Assembly (NCBI GenBank): GCA_051867815.1
Contig: JBJDZD010000118.1
Span: forward strand, 1-6,204
DNA: 6,204 bases
Reading direction: 5' to 3'
From: CAG-390 sp051867815
GTDB taxonomy: Bacteria > Bacillota > Clostridia > Oscillospirales > CAG-272
The first letter of the stretch is position 1; each line of letters opens with the position of its first letter. The position numbers were made by a program, and so were the translations under genes. Positions 5,899 through 6,204 of the stretch are shown here, in pieces. The notes beneath the pieces are model-generated. The model did no database searches and was not told the origin of the DNA. It saw only the letters and a list, made by a program, of their open reading frames with translations.

Positions 5899-6129
5899 AT
5901 GAAGAAACTCATCAATTCCATCAAAAACAAGTTTAACAAGGCAGTCGTATCTGCCAAGACCGCCATCGAGTCCACCTCCGGCGAAGGATATATCGACACC
6001 GGCGTCAAGATCATCATCGGTGTCGTGATCGGCGGCGTTATCCTTGCAGGTCTCTACGCACTCTTCAACACCACCATCATCCCCACTCTGACTTCCAAGA
6101 TTCAGAGCATGTTCAACTACGCAGGTTAA
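5899..6129 (+). CDS. DUF6133-like small single-span membrane protein
   Basis: A 76-residue protein with a basic N-terminus (MKKLINSIKNKFNKAVV), the block GEGYIDTGVK at 28-37, one membrane helix at about 36-56 (KIIIGVVIGGVILAGLYALF) and a short C-terminal part (PTLTSKIQSMFNYAG). This matches the DUF6133 family as I remember it from ICEs of Clostridia, where it sits near conjugation genes. The role is not established. The size and the single glycine-rich helix would suit a pilin-like or coupling subunit of the transfer apparatus (inference). GAGGT (5885-5889) lies nine bases before ATG5899, preceded by an A/C-rich, probably unstructured leader. The upstream terminator at 5811-5841 separates it from the SpoVG-like gene, and a hairpin spans its stop codon. 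Confidence 0.78.
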   Translation: MKKLINSIKNKFNKAVVSAKTAIESTSGEGYIDTGVKIIIGVVIGGVILAGLYALFNTTIIPTLTSKIQSMFNYAG

Positions 6130-6144
6130 TCGGAATTGACCTGC
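6121..6144 (+). other. Hairpin across the stop codon of the DUF6133-like gene
   Basis: GCAGGTTAAT (6121-6130) pairs with ATTGACCTGC (6135-6144), 10 pairs including one G-T wobble, around a CGGA loop. The stop codon TAA (6127-6129) lies in the 5' arm. No T tract follows, so it is not a standard terminator; it could stabilise the mRNA end or be chance. Confidence 0.45.
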
Positions 6145-6151
6145 AGTAGTC

Positions 6152-6181
6152 AAACCTGCTAAGAAAAGTCAATAGGTTTTT
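6152..6181 (+). terminator. Possible weak terminator near the window end
   Basis: AAACCT (6152-6157) pairs with AGGTTT (6174-6179) around a 16-base loop, followed by TT then C. The stem is short and AT-rich and the loop is long, so this is only a candidate. The last 75 bases after 6129 hold no other gene that I can see. Confidence 0.25.
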
Positions 6182-6204
6182 CGAAAATAATTGAGAAAGT
6201 TTTT

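Noticed and set aside
5338..6153. Minus-strand open frame of 271 codons
   Set aside because: It runs antisense through the SpoVG-like gene, a terminator and the DUF6133-like gene, and its product resembles no family I know.
6136..6165. Possible promoter TTGACC...TAAGAA after the DUF6133-like gene
   Set aside because: The -35 resembles consensus, but the -10 matches only three of six positions at 18-base spacing and the -35 lies within a hairpin. Support is too weak.
1..6204. tRNA, rRNA, CRISPR array, insertion sequence ends, attachment site or oriT
   Set aside because: Coding genes fill nearly the whole window. I saw no cloverleaf, regularly spaced repeats, transposase, terminal inverted repeats or a relaxase-linked nick region.

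Overview
The window looks like part of a conjugative or integrative element (ICE) of a Gram-positive anaerobe of the class Clostridia. The evidence is a one-directional gene train with strong AAGGAGG-type ribosome binding sites, stop/start overlaps and moderate GC. The gene set also fits: orphan DNA methyltransferases, a YubB/Api92-like protein, a DUF3789 micro-protein, AbrB-like proteins, DUF3849, YodL/DUF3846, a SpoVG-like protein and a DUF6133-like membrane protein, a combination I associate with Clostridia ICEs. No integrase, relaxase or VirB4/VirD4 gene lies in the window, so the assignment rests on gene content. No host species can be named.

Layout, all on the + strand. (1) 2-2167: a C5-cytosine DNA methyltransferase whose first codons lie outside the window, overlapped by a YubB-like protein gene, which is overlapped by a 27-codon DUF3789-like membrane micro-protein; a clear intrinsic terminator follows (2180-2222). 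(2) 2249-5275: a D12-class N6-adenine methyltransferase, a very acidic AbrB-like protein with a cysteine cluster, a second AbrB-like protein with a CxxC motif, a DUF3849-type protein, and a YodL-like/DUF3846 protein, nearly all overlapping or touching. A weaker hairpin follows (5282-5310). (3) 5344-5796: a SpoVG-like protein with a low-complexity N-terminal extension, closed by a strong terminator (5811-5841). (4) 5899-6129: a 76-residue single-span membrane protein of DUF6133 type, with a hairpin across its stop codon.

How the genes may work together (inference). The two methyltransferases have no restriction partner in the window, so they probably mark the element's DNA against host restriction after transfer. 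The two AbrB-like proteins and the SpoVG-like protein are candidates for controlling the module. The YubB, DUF3849 and YodL/DUF3846 proteins are ICE/phage accessory families without an established biochemical role. The DUF6133 protein probably begins the membrane/transfer side of the element. No complete new system can be proved from the sequence. The least explained parts are the acidic repeat protein with its cysteine cluster, the AbrB-like pair, and the strong terminators set between co-oriented genes.
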